From Pestalotiopsis fici W106-1 (taxonomy: Eukaryota > Ascomycota > Sordariomycetes > Amphisphaeriales > Sporocadaceae): a stretch of 64,000 bases of DNA. Below the pieces are notes generated by a model. It had not been told where the DNA came from and did not search any database. It saw nothing but the letters and a program-made list of their open reading frames with translations. Position 1 is the first letter of the stretch. Each line of letters opens with the position of its first letter. A program made the position numbers and the translations under genes. This document shows positions 23,680 through 36,200 of the stretch, piece after piece. The stretch lies in assembly GCF_000516985.1 (NCBI RefSeq), contig NW_006917092.1:2000619-2064618 (forward strand), given 5' to 3'.

Positions 23680-25653
23680 TTACTCAGGCCGCCTGTACTC
23701 AAATAGATCGTGGGCTTCTCTACTCCAAGGTCCACTGTTGTCCTTGGCAGCCCTATCGCCAGCTCCATTTTCTGTCGTGAACGCAGATGGCTGAAAGTCT
23801 TCGGAAAACAGGCCGATCACTTCTCTACTGCGTATACTATTCCTCAATTTAGCAAGGCGCGGGGGTGGTGCGTTCTGCGGGCGCCTGCTGATGATTTCAT
23901 CAAAGTCACCAGCGCGCAAATGGGTTGCACCAATCCTTTGCTGGTTTGAGAATGGAAGTCCTCTGAAAGATTCTTGGACGATGATCTGCTCGCGGCCTTG
24001 AGAAATCTCGCCGTGTGTCGCTTTTTCGGCTAGTTCTTTCTCTGGTAAAGGTTGTATGGCACTCTGGTCTCTGCTATTTTTGCACCTTGTAGAGGACATG
24101 GCATCCGAGTTGTATGATGCTGTGTCAGCCTGACGGGCCCTACCATTTGAACCGGTTCCTGCGGGTGCCCTTGCTGACTGTTGGGGACTCTCAGAAGAAA
24201 TGCTGAGCTCTACCAACTCGCCATGATCTATCGAATCTGGAGCAGTGACGGCAGGTGTTTGTCCGTAGGTCTTTTCTTCGTGTCGCGTCGGTGCAGATTT
24301 CGGCTCTCTATTGATTGACGCTGTTTGGTCTGTCCCAGTTGATGAATTGACGCTGGGCTCACTAGTTGTCCTTGAGAGCGCGTCATGGTCCGAGTCTGTC
24401 TCAGCTCGTGGCCGTTTGGATGTCCGATGGCTTTTTGTGCTACTCTTCTCGGAAAGGAACAACAATCCCCGTTTCTTACTAGGTGCCATGCGCAATTCAA
24501 TCCGAGGCTCGCGTGCTGTTGCTGGCTGCTCCTTTGGCATAATCTCTGGCGGAGCCGGCTTCTCAACATGCTCCCTTAGTATCATATCCGTCGCAACTAG
24601 CTTCTCAATTCGTTTTGCCAGCAGTCTCTTAGGCTCTTTAGCCAGATTTTCTCGGTGAGAGGGTTTTGGGCGACGCTGATTGTCGATGTCGGTTGTCAAG
24701 TCTACAACATCCGAAGTGATGACATTGGTTTGATTGACTTGTTTTTGGGTTCGAGGCTTCACCTTGTTCTCTGCTTGGACTGCAGATTGGGCTCTTGGGA
24801 TATTAACCGTGGTGGCGCGTCTTTCAGCAAGCGGAGCGTTGTCATTTCCCTGATTCCTAGGTTGCGGCAACACTGCAGAACCTTCATCTTGGTCCCTGTC
24901 CTGATTGCTCACATTCGATGATAATACCTCCGGTTGCTCGGGCGGTTGTAATTGTATTGATCGAGGGCGATTGCGAGAAGGAGCGCTACTCATAGGCCGG
25001 CCAGATAAGGTCAGCGTGGCCCCAAAAAGACTTGTGGCATAGCCACTCTTCCTTGTAGGTGATGCCTCTCTTCTCCTAAGTCTTGCAGGCTCTGGGGTCT
25101 CATTTTGTCCCTGTTGTAGTAATTGCAGAGACTTCGACTTTTGTTTCTGTTCATAAGGTGAATCCGAGGGGACCAAGGCGCGTCCGTGGTGCCCACTTGG
25201 GGTCCCAAGAACACTCAATAGAGGCGTATGTCTAAGTTGGAAATGATCTTTGCCGGTCTGGGGCGAAACTTGCGCCGTACCGGGTCTGGGAGAGCGTGCA
25301 GCAGCAGCAGACTGTCGCTGGATTTTCTCCTGAACCCTTTTGTCGATCAGCTCAGAGAGATCCTGTCTATGACTTGATACACATTCTGCTGTTTGGACGA
25401 GGACGGCCCCTCGCTCTAGCTGAAATTCTTCACCGTCGCCAAATTCATAGTCCTCTCGCCAGTGGGAGTCACCAAGGAAGTTCCCGCGATCGTCGTACAC
25501 CATGATACGCTTATTGAAGGCGTGAAACTTCAGACGGCCATCTTGCCATCTCTTTTGCTTCCGCTTGATATCCCGCGTAAAGAGACAAACGTGCTCAAAC
25601 ACAACGCTCGAGGAAGGCTCCTGAGCCGACGGCGATGCAGCTGCGTTGTGCAT
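23680..25653 (-). CDS. DUF2439 (ZGRF1 N-terminal-like) protein, Mte1/Dbl2-type recombination factor
   Basis: One exon, 657 residues from the first ATG at 25653; a TTG opens the frame 7 codons earlier. Residues about 12-90 (VVFEHVCLFTRDIKRKQKRWQ, KFHAFNKRIMVYDD, GNFLGDSHWR, FQLERGAVLVQTAE) match the DUF2439 domain of yeast Mte1, fission yeast Dbl2 and vertebrate ZGRF1. In yeasts these proteins bind D-loops and work with the Mph1/Fml1 helicase in crossover control at broken DNA. The rest is disordered and rich in Arg, Ser and Pro. It ends in a compact motif, GPWSREAHDLFEYRRPE. No helicase domain is present, unlike animal ZGRF1 but like the yeast proteins. Nuclear function is inferred from the family. 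Confidence 0.85.
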   Translation of the reverse strand: MHNAAASPSAQEPSSSVVFEHVCLFTRDIKRKQKRWQDGRLKFHAFNKRIMVYDDRGNFLGDSHWREDYEFGDGEEFQLERGAVLVQTAECVSSHRQDLSELIDKRVQEKIQRQSAAAARSPRPGTAQVSPQTGKDHFQLRHTPLLSVLGTPSGHHGRALVPSDSPYEQKQKSKSLQLLQQGQNETPEPARLRRREASPTRKSGYATSLFGATLTLSGRPMSSAPSRNRPRSIQLQPPEQPEVLSSNVSNQDRDQDEGSAVLPQPRNQGNDNAPLAERRATTVNIPRAQSAVQAENKVKPRTQKQVNQTNVITSDVVDLTTDIDNQRRPKPSHRENLAKEPKRLLAKRIEKLVATDMILREHVEKPAPPEIMPKEQPATAREPRIELRMAPSKKRGLLFLSEKSSTKSHRTSKRPRAETDSDHDALSRTTSEPSVNSSTGTDQTASINREPKSAPTRHEEKTYGQTPAVTAPDSIDHGELVELSISSESPQQSARAPAGTGSNGRARQADTASYNSDAMSSTRCKNSRDQSAIQPLPEKELAEKATHGEISQGREQIIVQESFRGLPFSNQQRIGATHLRAGDFDEIISRRPQNAPPPRLAKLRNSIRSREVIGLFSEDFQPSAFTTENGAGDRAAKDNSGPWSREAHDLFEYRRPE

Positions 25654-28080
25654 TGTGTAAGAAGCAATCGACAAAGTAATTGCTGCTCGGCGAGTTCAGA
25701 CAAATCTAGCCAAAGTCAGAGAAGGCATTATTCCACTGCCACTAGGTTCTCCCTGAACTTACCTTTGCTCAGCTGTGGAGATGAAGCAGGTTTATCGTGT
25801 TGGCCGCAATCCGCAGGCGGCAATGAGAAGGTTGAGGCTTCGCTCAGTAGAATCAGTCATCCCGTATTCATGCTCATGGGTGCATAACCGAAGAATCCAG
25901 CATTGCGTCTCCTTGCATCTGTCCCTGGACAAGTTCTCGTAAATTTGAGGTCGTCATGCCGCGACGAATCTCAAGCTAGCCTCAAGTTTTTGGCAATTGA
26001 GACGCGTCGATTTGGCACGGGGCATTCAAGCGGTTGAGTGGCCATTAAATTTCAGGCAGGCGCGTCTGGAGCGCGCGAGCACGTGTTGTTTCCAGTTGGG
26101 TTAGGCAAGTCCAAAGGTGCCTGGCGGGGTTCTAATGGTTGCCCAATTCAAAGAAGTACACTGAGGTGGTGGGGAGGGACAGCAACCAGCCCTCCAGTGC
26201 TGCCAGACCAAGACATATATCATGGTGCTTGCGAATTGCGCCTGGAAATATTGTTTGCGAGCAGCAGTATAATGATTCTAAGTTATACAGTAGAGTTTTC
26301 ACGCCTAGAAAAGGTATCAAGCATAACTACGAAGTTACTGCACTATTGTGGTCATATATCATGTGATAGTACCTATAAGCCAGAGGTCAATGCAATGTTC
26401 TCGATGATGGCCCCGACGCACTAAAACCCAAGTTTGACGCCTTATGCTCTAATCACAAACAGGTTAGCGATCGATTGCCCTATAGTAAGAGCCGGATCTG
26501 GCCGATTGATCCCGGTGTTTCATGATAGTCGTCTTTTACGTGTAAGCTGTCAAACACCTACCTAGCAGGTAGTATCTCAGCTTTAGATGGCCTGATCCAC
26601 CGATGGATCTGAAGGAAGAATTCCAGAAATCTTTTCAGTCTCCGCCAATCTGTCTCCCTGGTCGGTGCCTCGAACTTCTTTTTTTGTGGCGACAGCTCGA
26701 CATCACAAATGGCTGGCTGTGCCGTGCTGTGCCTTGTGTGCCTGGACGCTCGTACGATTTGATTCGACCATCCGTTGATCCCTTTGGCGGGATGTCGGAA
26801 TAGCAAAACCTACCAGTGGCACGGAAGGATTTACGCTTGGGATAAACCGTCAAACGGTCGCTCCCTCACACACGAGCTTTGGCGGACGCATTGTGACACG
26901 GTAGCACTGGCGGAACTTGGGCTCCTGACGGGCAGAAACCGTGACATTGTCCTTCACCTAGCTCGGGACAGTTTGCCGGGCGGTCCAATTGTCGTTCAAT
27001 GTCCATCTCATCTCAACCTCTAGCAATGGCCTCCACGACCACGCAGCTGTGGCTTACACAAATGTAGGTATTGTCTGCAAGAGTAAGGGCCAGAGCTATA
27101 TATCGCGTAATAGTTGCTTGTGAGGATCATGTCTGATATACGTGACTCTTTTGCTCTGAAGTACCTGCCCAGGTCAGCGTATTTCTTTCCCTCTTGTCCC
27201 GATATCCAAACGTAGGCCGTCGCGAAAGGAGGAGTGGCCACGGTACATGTAGACGTCAGCTGTACGGGCTGCGCTGCGCTGCGACTGCTCTACTCCCATA
27301 TATTCCTTTCCTCTCCGGGGTGTTTTTCTGAACGTAACGGCACTACCTTGATGTAGGTAGCTCCAGATCAAAGCTGGATCACTCACTTGTTTTGTGCTCA
27401 AGCTTGATTTTCATGACCAACGGTGCCGTTTTGTCCGCGATCTTTCCTCCAACCATTCTAGCCCTTGAGGTCCTTGCCAGCTCCTCATTGCATTCCACTT
27501 TACATTACACAAACAAGTTCCCAGGCTACACACGCGGCGCAGTTCCAAACAAAGCCTCGCAATCAATCTTCTGGGTAGGGTACCTCGACCTTGCCCAAAA
27601 GTGCGCTACCTGCTAGCATTTCCCATTTCCCATTACCGGGGTCTGTAGTTGATCGTATGGGTAGTAATTTGCTCTGACGCAAGTAGCGCCGCGATACGGA
27701 CTAGACACCCACGCCCGCCGCGAACCTACCTACGTACTGGCAATTTTCCCAAAATATTTCTCCCGGGCTTATTTTTTCCTATCTTGTCTTTCTTGAGTGT
27801 CGCATTCTCTTTTTTCTTGCCCAAAAGGCTCAGATGATTCTTCATTGAGCAGAACCTTCTTCTGAACAACGCTGATTGAAGCTGCCACTCGTTTCGCATC
27901 TTGCGCCCGCTCAACACGAACTTTATATTACATGCAGCTCTGGTACCAAACCTCTCGACTCACCTATCTACCCCGCAAAACCAGGCCGGCCCTGCTACAA
28001 AACAGCTACCTGACGACCTCCGACGCCTACCTTATTGCTCAACGCCCTAAAGGCAGCACTCCAAGTGCTAACAAGCAAAA
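25654..28080. other. Divergent intergenic region
   Basis: About 2.4 kb between the divergent DUF2439 and BAR-SH3 genes, so both promoters lie here. It holds a CTACCTAGCAGGTAG palindrome at 26558-26572, further TACCTAC words at 27724-27732, and a TC-rich stretch before 28080. No gene recognised. Confidence 0.5.
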
Positions 28081-29683
28081 ATGCAGTCCATGCAGAGACA
28101 GTTTGGCAAGCTGATGAACAAGGCTCCAGGAGACAATGCCAAAGTCTCTGCTGTTTTGAACGACTATGAGGATGCCGACAATGTTCTTCAGAAGGTATGC
28201 TCCTCTGGCAATTGGCGGGACCAGCCTACCAACCCCCTGAGAGATGCCCCATTATTCTAATTGCTCGTCTCCAGATTATAGAAAACACCAAGTCATGGCG
28301 CGACTCCTGGGTTGCGCTGACTTCCACACAGCTGGGTATCGTCACCGAATATGAAGGCCTATACGACCCCATCGAAGGCACCGGTCGAACCAATGTGCGG
28401 ACGGCCGTTGCCACTCCCGAGCTTCAACTACACCGGACTTTTAGTCTTAAAGAGGCGTATGCGGAGCTCAAGACGGAGCTCACGGACGAGCTCGGCCAGA
28501 TTGAGTCCAGTATCATTGCGCCAGCCACGTCTGCACGAGACTGCCTCGCTCCAATCAAGAAGACCATCAAGAAAAGAGACAATAGGCGATTGGACTATGA
28601 GAAGGCTCAAGACAAGGCGCTGAAGCTGCAGAGGAAGCCCGGCAAGTCCTCCAAGGATGAAGTTGCCCTAGTCAAAGCACAAGAGGAGCTTGCCAGAGCC
28701 ACAGATGTAAGTACAATCACTCTATACTGTCCCGGACTTGCAGCGGCTCAGATGATTGACAAGACCCACAGGAGTTCCAAGTTGTTGACAACCATGTTCG
28801 AGAGACATTGCCGCCAATCGTGAATGCAGCATTCAGCCTGGTACCTCCGTTGGTCAACGCCATGGTCTTGATTCAAAATCGCCTGCTTGGTCTCTATTAT
28901 ACGGTGCTCCACAACTATTGCGAAAGTCACAATTTCCCATCACCACCACCTCCCATGGAGGACGTCATCGCAACATGGCAAGCTGCATTTGGCCCTGCCA
29001 GAAAGGATGTCGAGTCAATCAGCTGCGTGGCTCACGGCAAGGCGGCAAGGCAGCCCATGCATGTCAATATTGAGGCACAAGCCGAGGACAACACTCGAAG
29101 GCCCTCGGCGGCTGGACCACCGAATGGCTTCCGGCGTGCCTCGAGTAATCTCATTCCCTCACGAGACGACGGGCCTGGCCCCATGCCGCCCCGCCCAACA
29201 CGCATTTCCTCGACACCTGTTGCGACGCCCGGGCCTCGTCCGACCTTCAACAACACAAACTATGCCTCAAATTCGAATCTTGGCATACCTACTGAGTTTA
29301 CTACAGCATCTGGCTACGGACGATCGCCACCAGGGGGCCTTTCACCCAACTCATTGAAGTCGAGAAGTGACTATTTCTCACTCCGTCCACCGAGCAGCGC
29401 TTCGACGGCTCCATCTACGGTTTCGACCAACAGCGTCTCGCCTGGCGTGGTAAAAAAGAAGCCGCCACCGCCACCACCCAAACGTATTGGGCTTAACAAG
29501 CTGCCCGAGGAATACGTGGTTGCGCTTTACGCCTTTACTGGTCAGAGCGCCGGTGATTTGTCGTTCCAGGAAGGCGACCGGATCAAGATAGTGAAGAAAA
29601 CGGGCACGGATCAGGACTGGTGGGTTGGGGAGTTGGCAGGACGGCAAGGGAGCTTTCCTGCGAATTACTGCAAAGCGACTTGA
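28081..29683 (+). CDS. BAR-SH3 domain protein (amphiphysin/Rvs167-like)
   Basis: Three exons, 28081-28194, 28275-28706 and 28772-29683, give 485 residues, all phase-0 junctions. Residues about 10-245 form a helical BAR-like region (NDYEDADNVLQK, then ENTKSWRDSWVALTSTQLGI, then LPPIVNAAFSLVPPLVNAM). A Ser/Pro-rich linker follows, ending in KKKPPPPPPK. A C-terminal SH3 domain spans 431-485, with ALYAF, the DWWVGEL tryptophans and GSFPANYC. BAR-SH3 proteins bind curved membranes and recruit actin and endocytic factors at the cell cortex. The N-terminus differs from classical Rvs167, so this is a related fungal BAR adaptor rather than a certain orthologue. The 3' flank has an AATAAA at 29716. Confidence 0.85.
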
Positions 29684-29715
29684 AAAATCAAAGTGGGGTT
29701 TTGCCAAGACATTAC

Positions 29716-29721
29716 AATAAA
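29716..29721 (+). terminator. Polyadenylation-like signal AATAAA
   Basis: AATAAA lies 33 bp after the stop codon of the BAR-SH3 gene, followed by A-rich sequence. It is a plausible positioning element, but fungal signals are loose. Confidence 0.35.
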
Positions 29722-30840
29722 AATGAAGAGACAGAGAGAGTGTGTGAAAGAGAAATGTAGGCGTTAAAGAGTGGCTCTCACATGCAACAATTTGGTGAGC
29801 TGGAATGTTGAATGGGGGGCCCCGTAAGCTGGCGGTTGTGCGCCCCATGGCAGAAAGAAGAGGAAATTGCGACTCCATACAATATCAACTATTAATAGAA
29901 CATTATCTTTCCCTCCTGTCTCACACTAGATAACCACTTTAATTCATTGTCTTGTGGCTTTCTCATTGCCGATAACCAGATTGATTCATGGAAGAATATT
30001 GCTATCCACATGGTCGAGTCTTCTCCAAAACGCCAAGAGTCAGTATAACTGCATTACCTACCTAGTAGGTATGCAGCCCTTCAATCACTGTTGTTAGCAC
30101 TTATTTTCTCGTCACGTATAGCAAATATAAATGTGATCATTCATCCACGCACACACAAGTGAGAATTGAACATTCAATCTTCAGTAATACCAACCAACCA
30201 ACATGTTGGAAGCCGTGGCTGTAGCGTACATTATAGTCATGTTCATACTTCCATTTTCATTCGCATCCAGTTTCCGCCCTTTTCTAACCTTCAGTTTTTC
30301 TATCTCCTCCATCCAGCCAGTGACGTCTTCAGTCATGGCACCAACACAAACAGAGAACAAAGCAAGAGATAAACGATCGTGACACATCTGTGTTTTTGTG
30401 TCCCAGTGACAACTGCGTGATTGTCACAGCAGAAATTCAATTGGCCAGTTCTATAGCAAGGCCAATATGATGTCTAATAATGCCGGGTCCGGGTCGGATC
30501 TTCCTCCTAGATCTTTTGCCGGACAGAAAAGTATGTTGGGTATCAAGGGAGGATTCGTGTTCGTGTTTTGTGTGCGTGTCTCCGTCGGCTGCAGGATGTT
30601 CTTGTTGTCCTTGCTACCGACATGATGGACACCTACACCCATGTCCACATAAGCCTAAGCCGCAGCTGTAGGCTCTCGTGTGAAAAATGTGTGCGCGTCA
30701 AGTAGACAATGACTCGCCAATTCGCCGTTCGCTGTTTCTTGAGGTAGAAACCTAATCATGGCGAAGAGGAGCGATAATTTGCGACAAAGTCATGTTACAC
30801 ATCAAGTACTTGGAGTAGTTGAAAAGTCCCGTCTTACAAC
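29722..30840. other. Convergent intergenic region
   Basis: Between two convergent genes. It contains TACCTAGTAGGTA (30059-30071), one of the dispersed palindromes. No gene recognised. Confidence 0.5.
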
Positions 30841-33260
30841 TCAGAACACGGGGCTTAGAGCTGGTGAACGATCGCTTTCCCTCTGGCGCCTCTGGCCCTC
30901 AGCTCGAAGAGCGCAACTAATGTCGTCCCTGGCATGCTGATCCTCCGACTTGCGAAAGCGTACACCGAGATAGCCGTCATCGTTCGTTTCCAAATCCAAC
31001 GGAGTGACTGGCCCTGGGCTTCCGAGGGGAGCCAGGTTTGGTTTGCTGGGTTTCGTAGGGGCGCTGCTGAACCCAATATTCCTCAAAGAAATGGCATTCA
31101 GTGCTGCAGCGTTCAAATTTCCACTATTGATGGCAAGACTCGCCTGTGCAATCATGTCTCTTTGGTACTGCTGCAATCTGCGCTTGGCCTCAGACTCTTG
31201 CCTCGAGTGTCCTGACGGTCCTTCAGTACGGACTGTAGGAATTTGAGGATCAGACTTGATAGTCGATGTTGAGTTTCCCACCGACGGTCGGACAGGGTGC
31301 ATTTGTGGCGAAGGTTGTCGATGTTCATAATTGGAAGGATAGTACTTTCCCATAGGCAAAGGATTGGCGTGCACACCGCTTGGGATGTACGATGCGACGG
31401 GCGTATGAGCGCTGCTACCGCTAGCCGGTTGGGGAGGCTGTTGTGCGCCCAAGGAAGGCATCTTGGTCGGCATTGACAGTCTCGGCGGCGGCGGCGTGCG
31501 ACCTGTTGTAACTGGAGCTGAAGGGAGTGGGTGCGGGTCTGGTGAACAAGATTCTATGGCGTTCTTTAGAGACTTCTCTCGGGCTTTTGAAGCGTCCAGG
31601 TGAAAAGGATGGCTGCGGTATATTCGGCTCTGGTCTTCGTGAAGAGGAAAATAGCCACTGTGCGCCGCGGAAAAAATTGTAAAAAGTTAGTCAAGGCAAG
31701 TAAACAAGTATTGGCAAGCGATCGAGATTTCTAGAATTTGCAGAAAGAAAAAACTCCCCATGCTTCAAGTTGGGCTAGGGCGATAACAACAAATGACATA
31801 CCCAGGAAGATCTCCGCGTGCTGATAGTGGCGCTGGCGGAGTATAGACGGAAGAATTGCTTGGCCGTGGCTTTCTTATAACAGGGAGCTCAATTGCGATG
31901 GGCTGACTGGGAGACGCATGAGATGTTTGAGATGTCGACTCTAATTGATCAACGAGTCAGTAAGTAGATTGCTAAAAAGACGACCGTGTCTTGTTGGTAA
32001 TAAAGAAAAGCAGCAGTGCGAATGTCCTCAAACGTCCGTCTGTTGCGGTACATGACGCACTTGGGTCACTTGACCCTGTGTGCTGCACGTCCAAGGTACG
32101 TACAACGTAGCGTTGGAAATGGCGATTCGGGTCCTGCCCTGCAACAGACAACAAACCGGGTACCCCATGCACACAATGGGAAAGCCGAAAGGGGCCCCAG
32201 TTTGCCAGTCTGTCTCGCAGCAGAGGTATGGGTACACTGGCAAACTGGAGGCGCTTAGGGGTTTCCGGGGCTTATGCGAGTGCCTTGAATGCTCTTAATC
32301 CGCCTCTCAACTCTGCCCGCTAACGAATCAACAACAGACCGCTCAAGTGGACGCTTTCTGACGTTTGCGCAATCGGCGGGTTTCTATGCGGATTCAGAGG
32401 ACCCTGAAGGAAGAATGGCGGGGGTGTGCCACAATCCCACATTGCCATAACCCATCCCACCACACACACTACACCCAGCGCCAGCGCCGTCGCAGCAGCG
32501 TTCAGGTCACCAGCAGTGCAAAGCACGTCAATGTGCACCCTGCCCTCGCCCTACACTAGGTGGTGCTGTGCGTGCACTGCGCTTGGATACACTAAAATGT
32601 AGTCCCCTGGAACGGCGGATTTTGGTGTGGCGGGGGGCATTAGCTAGCGGCTCGCTTGGCTTTCCCGTGCCACCCAATGGTCGGTGTGCCACTCAGCAGA
32701 AAGCGCCAGGTCAGATGGATAAGCGCAACTCGCCTGCCCTATAGCACTTCGGCAATACGGCAACGACGGTAATAAGCCCCCAAGAGATTAGTTATCTCCC
32801 AGCAACCCGTGGAGTTGCTTGCGATACCCTGCCCAGAAACAGAAGAGACGGTCGGGTTGAGCCCACAGACTTAGACCAAGGCCCATTGTTGGAAATATTT
32901 TTGCATGTCTGGGCAGACAAAATGCGCGAGACGAAGGAAAGGGGTCCAGTGAATGACTGCAAGGGGGAAGACAAAAGTGAGAAAAGAAACGGAACAAGTT
33001 TTACACATACCGGGGAGCTTCGAGTGTTGGTCGGCCGTCTTCTTCGGTGGGATGGGCCATGAACTCCCAGACTGAGGGACTGGAGATGGCTTTGCAGAAA
33101 ATATAATGTCTTCGCCGGAGAATTCGCCAGATGAAGAGACTGCCGAGACTTCTGAGGCGTTTGACAAATTCGACAGTGATCGGCCCGGCATGGCGGGTCG
33201 GCGCGAAGCCATCGTGGACAACATCGACGGCGACTTGAGCGAGCGTCCAAGTGTAGCCAT
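30841..33260 (-). CDS. Disordered conserved-looking fungal protein, function unknown
   Basis: Three exons, 33260-33011, 31940-31802 and 31657-30841, give 401 residues; frame and splice sites agree at each junction. The protein is Ser/Pro-rich and mostly disordered. Two parts look constrained: GDLPGGYFPLHED with HPFHLDASKAREKSL (about 125-160), which spans an exon junction, and a C-terminal helix EAKRRLQQYQRDMIAQASLA followed by LGSPGPVTPLDLE. No catalytic domain is seen. Intron 1 (33010-31941) is 1.07 kb, very long for this genome, so a small further exon or an alternative first exon may be hidden there. I do not recognise a named family. Confidence 0.65.
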
Positions 33261-36200
33261 TGCCTTTTCTCCCCCTCTGTATAAGATTCCGTAGACGACT
33301 TCGACTGCTTCTGCGTGGCGTCTATCTATCACGGGTAGGACGCAGATTAGTATGGTGAATGATGATGATCTTGTAGAGAATCGCAAATTGCAACAGAAGG
33401 CTCGAGTATTCTAGCTGTCAAAGGATGGATAAAACAAGTATTCAGAATATCTGGCGTATGTGATATTGCAGATGCCGAAAAGGAACGCGCGTTTCGAAGC
33501 CCGAGGCCAATCGAGACAATGGCAACCCCGCCAACGAAATATTTCCCAAAAAAGTTGAAGATGCGACCGGACGTGAAATGGAGTAGGTAAGGGTAGTTTG
33601 CTGCGCGCAAGCAGATATATATCCGAGTGGACTTCCCCGGTGCTCTGGTTGGGAGGGGGGAGCAGAAAGAGGAGATCGGATGCTTACCTTAATTCTGCAA
33701 GGTCTGATAAGAAAAAAAAAAAAAAGAGTCTTATCTAGAGAACGGTGACGGACAGAATGCTAGCTGCTAGGTAGCGAGCAACAAACACAACAGACCGCAA
33801 CGCAGGATCGTTCAGGCGTTGCTGGCTGAAATAGTAGCTGAGGTTGATCGTCGTATGCTCGCGCGATGTTTCCCCACTGCCAATTTGTCCAACAGGTGAA
33901 GGTGAGATGGAGGGGGGTCCCGCTCTCGCGTCTGGCGTCTACCACGTTGGGAACAAGTGGTTCCAAAGTCTCCGTAGTTGACTCCGTAATACCTATCAAT
34001 CTTTCTCAAATCCCAACTCACCAGTCACCAGGATCCCTGAAGTTGGGCATGTGAAATAAAGAGGGGAGAGTATGTCGCCTTTCGGACGTGGGCAAAATGG
34101 GGCCAGGGACAAGAGGGACAAAACCGAAGAGGGAGGAAGTTCAAAGTAGTGTCGGGTATAACTCTATTCTGATGCCTCGGAGAATGGCTACCGGCCGTGA
34201 GAGGGAAGAGGGAGAGAGGGAGAGACGTTCTTGAACTAAGCCGAAGTATGTAGTTATTGTTGGTCGTTTGCAGTGTGTGCAGTGTGCTTTGATTGTTCAA
34301 GGAGGGTGTACGAGTCAACTGTTGTCAAGTTTGCGTGTCAGAATTTAGAGAAACGAAGAACGGCAGCGGCTGCTCTCGCAATCAATCAGGTACCTCTGTA
34401 ATGTAGCTGATGTAACTTTTTTCAACGTTGAGTACGGAATACAACGACTAGCACAGGGCAAAGTTTCGAGGATCAGCAACCACTACCTTTGGTGAATGTA
34501 CATGTAGTTTTTAGTCTTATCAAGGAGGGAGGGGCCGTCTTTGACAGCATTGAGTGGCAGTGAAAGACAAGGTTAGGCAGGCAGCTGAGGAAGTCAAGTT
34601 ATCCGCTATTTTCCTTCTCTCCTCACTCATTCAAGACATGCAACACGCAGACAATGTACGAAATATGTACCTCGATATGAGAGCGACAAGGAAGCCACGC
34701 CTCAAGGACCCTGAGAAGGAACGACAAATTTCAAGAAGGAAAAGAAAAGAAAAAGTTTGGCACTCACAACTCTCACCTGGCTCGCCCGGGGTCCATTGTA
34801 TGGGTTCACTCTTCGAATCCAATTCCATATCAGCCACGCGCCACTAAAGGTCGTCCCGTGTCCGGGCCGGGTCACACTGAGGCACGGCGGGGACGCATCA
34901 GCGTACCTATGAGAGTATACTAAGGTATGTTGTGACCACTGACTTCTGATTCGCAGATGCTCGATAGTGCGTACAGATGCAACTCCATGATTAGGATGAT
35001 GGTAATTCTTGTATGGTGTTTCAACAGTGCAAACATACATGTACATGCATGAATGATATTGGCAACCGGCAGCATGCCAGCATCAAAAGATACCCGTGTA
35101 GCGTCTGCCGTCAGACTGGATCGTAATCCCATTCGTTTGGATGCGTCGCCACACCTGCGCTCCACGACGCAGCACAACGCTGTAGAGGGCGGGACGGTTG
35201 GATGGATGATCCCCAGAGCAACAGTACAGTGTGTAGGCACGCTATTCAATTAAAGACGCGCACACAATCTGCAAAGATTCGCTCAATCATCCATCCATCT
35301 TGACACTCAATCCTGACAATGTGCAAGCAATAACTCAGCCACCCTTGACCTGCACTATCCAGGGAGACATGTCACACCTGCAGTTTTCGGTGCGGGTCGC
35401 GGGTTACTGATGTTTGCGTGTTGATTATACGTACCTGCACCACACCACACTACTTTACACGACCGTACCAAGCGTACGCTATAATCCCCCGGTGGCTTGC
35501 ATGCATATGACGAGAAAACTACGTGGTGATTGTCTTTGGTTGGAGGGGCAGGAGATCTGCACATGGCAAATCTGACAAGGGTCGAGGGCCTTCAGGGTCG
35601 TCGTCAGTTTGTCAGTCCACTGCACCATTGATTTTTTGTGACTCTTAGTATGAACATATTATTGTGCGAGCATGGATGGGCATGGGCGAGTTGGAACATC
35701 TGGTCCAACCTTGCCAACGCCTCTAGCTTGGCAAAATAGCCTGCCATTTAGTTGAATCGCTCAAGGTTGATGGCTGAAATATTGGACCCTGACTAGATAT
35801 CCGTCTTTTCCCTTGTCGTCGTCTTGACTTTTCTTTTTATCCCATCTCCTTTTTGCTCTTTGCAGGATATTAATCCACAAGTCGAAGAGGCTTGTGGGTT
35901 TCTTTGTGTTGCATTTTGGCATTGCACTTTTTTTCTTTCTTATTTTTATTTTCATTTAATCTTTTTTCGCCCCTCTCACTTTTTCATGGAGGCCAAAAAG
36001 TCTGTCTACCTTGCGCAACGCGCCCTGCTTTCGGTTATCTTGCCAGCGGCTAATGCAATGCATCGATGCAAACTGAACCGGCCTTGTTCCCTTCGTGGTC
36101 AGGCGGGTAGCCGATCTTGATGTCTGACAAGATGCTGCCCACTTTTGAAAGCACATTCCTGATTCCCATGAGTCCCTCTCCTGACTTCTTTTTTTTTTTG

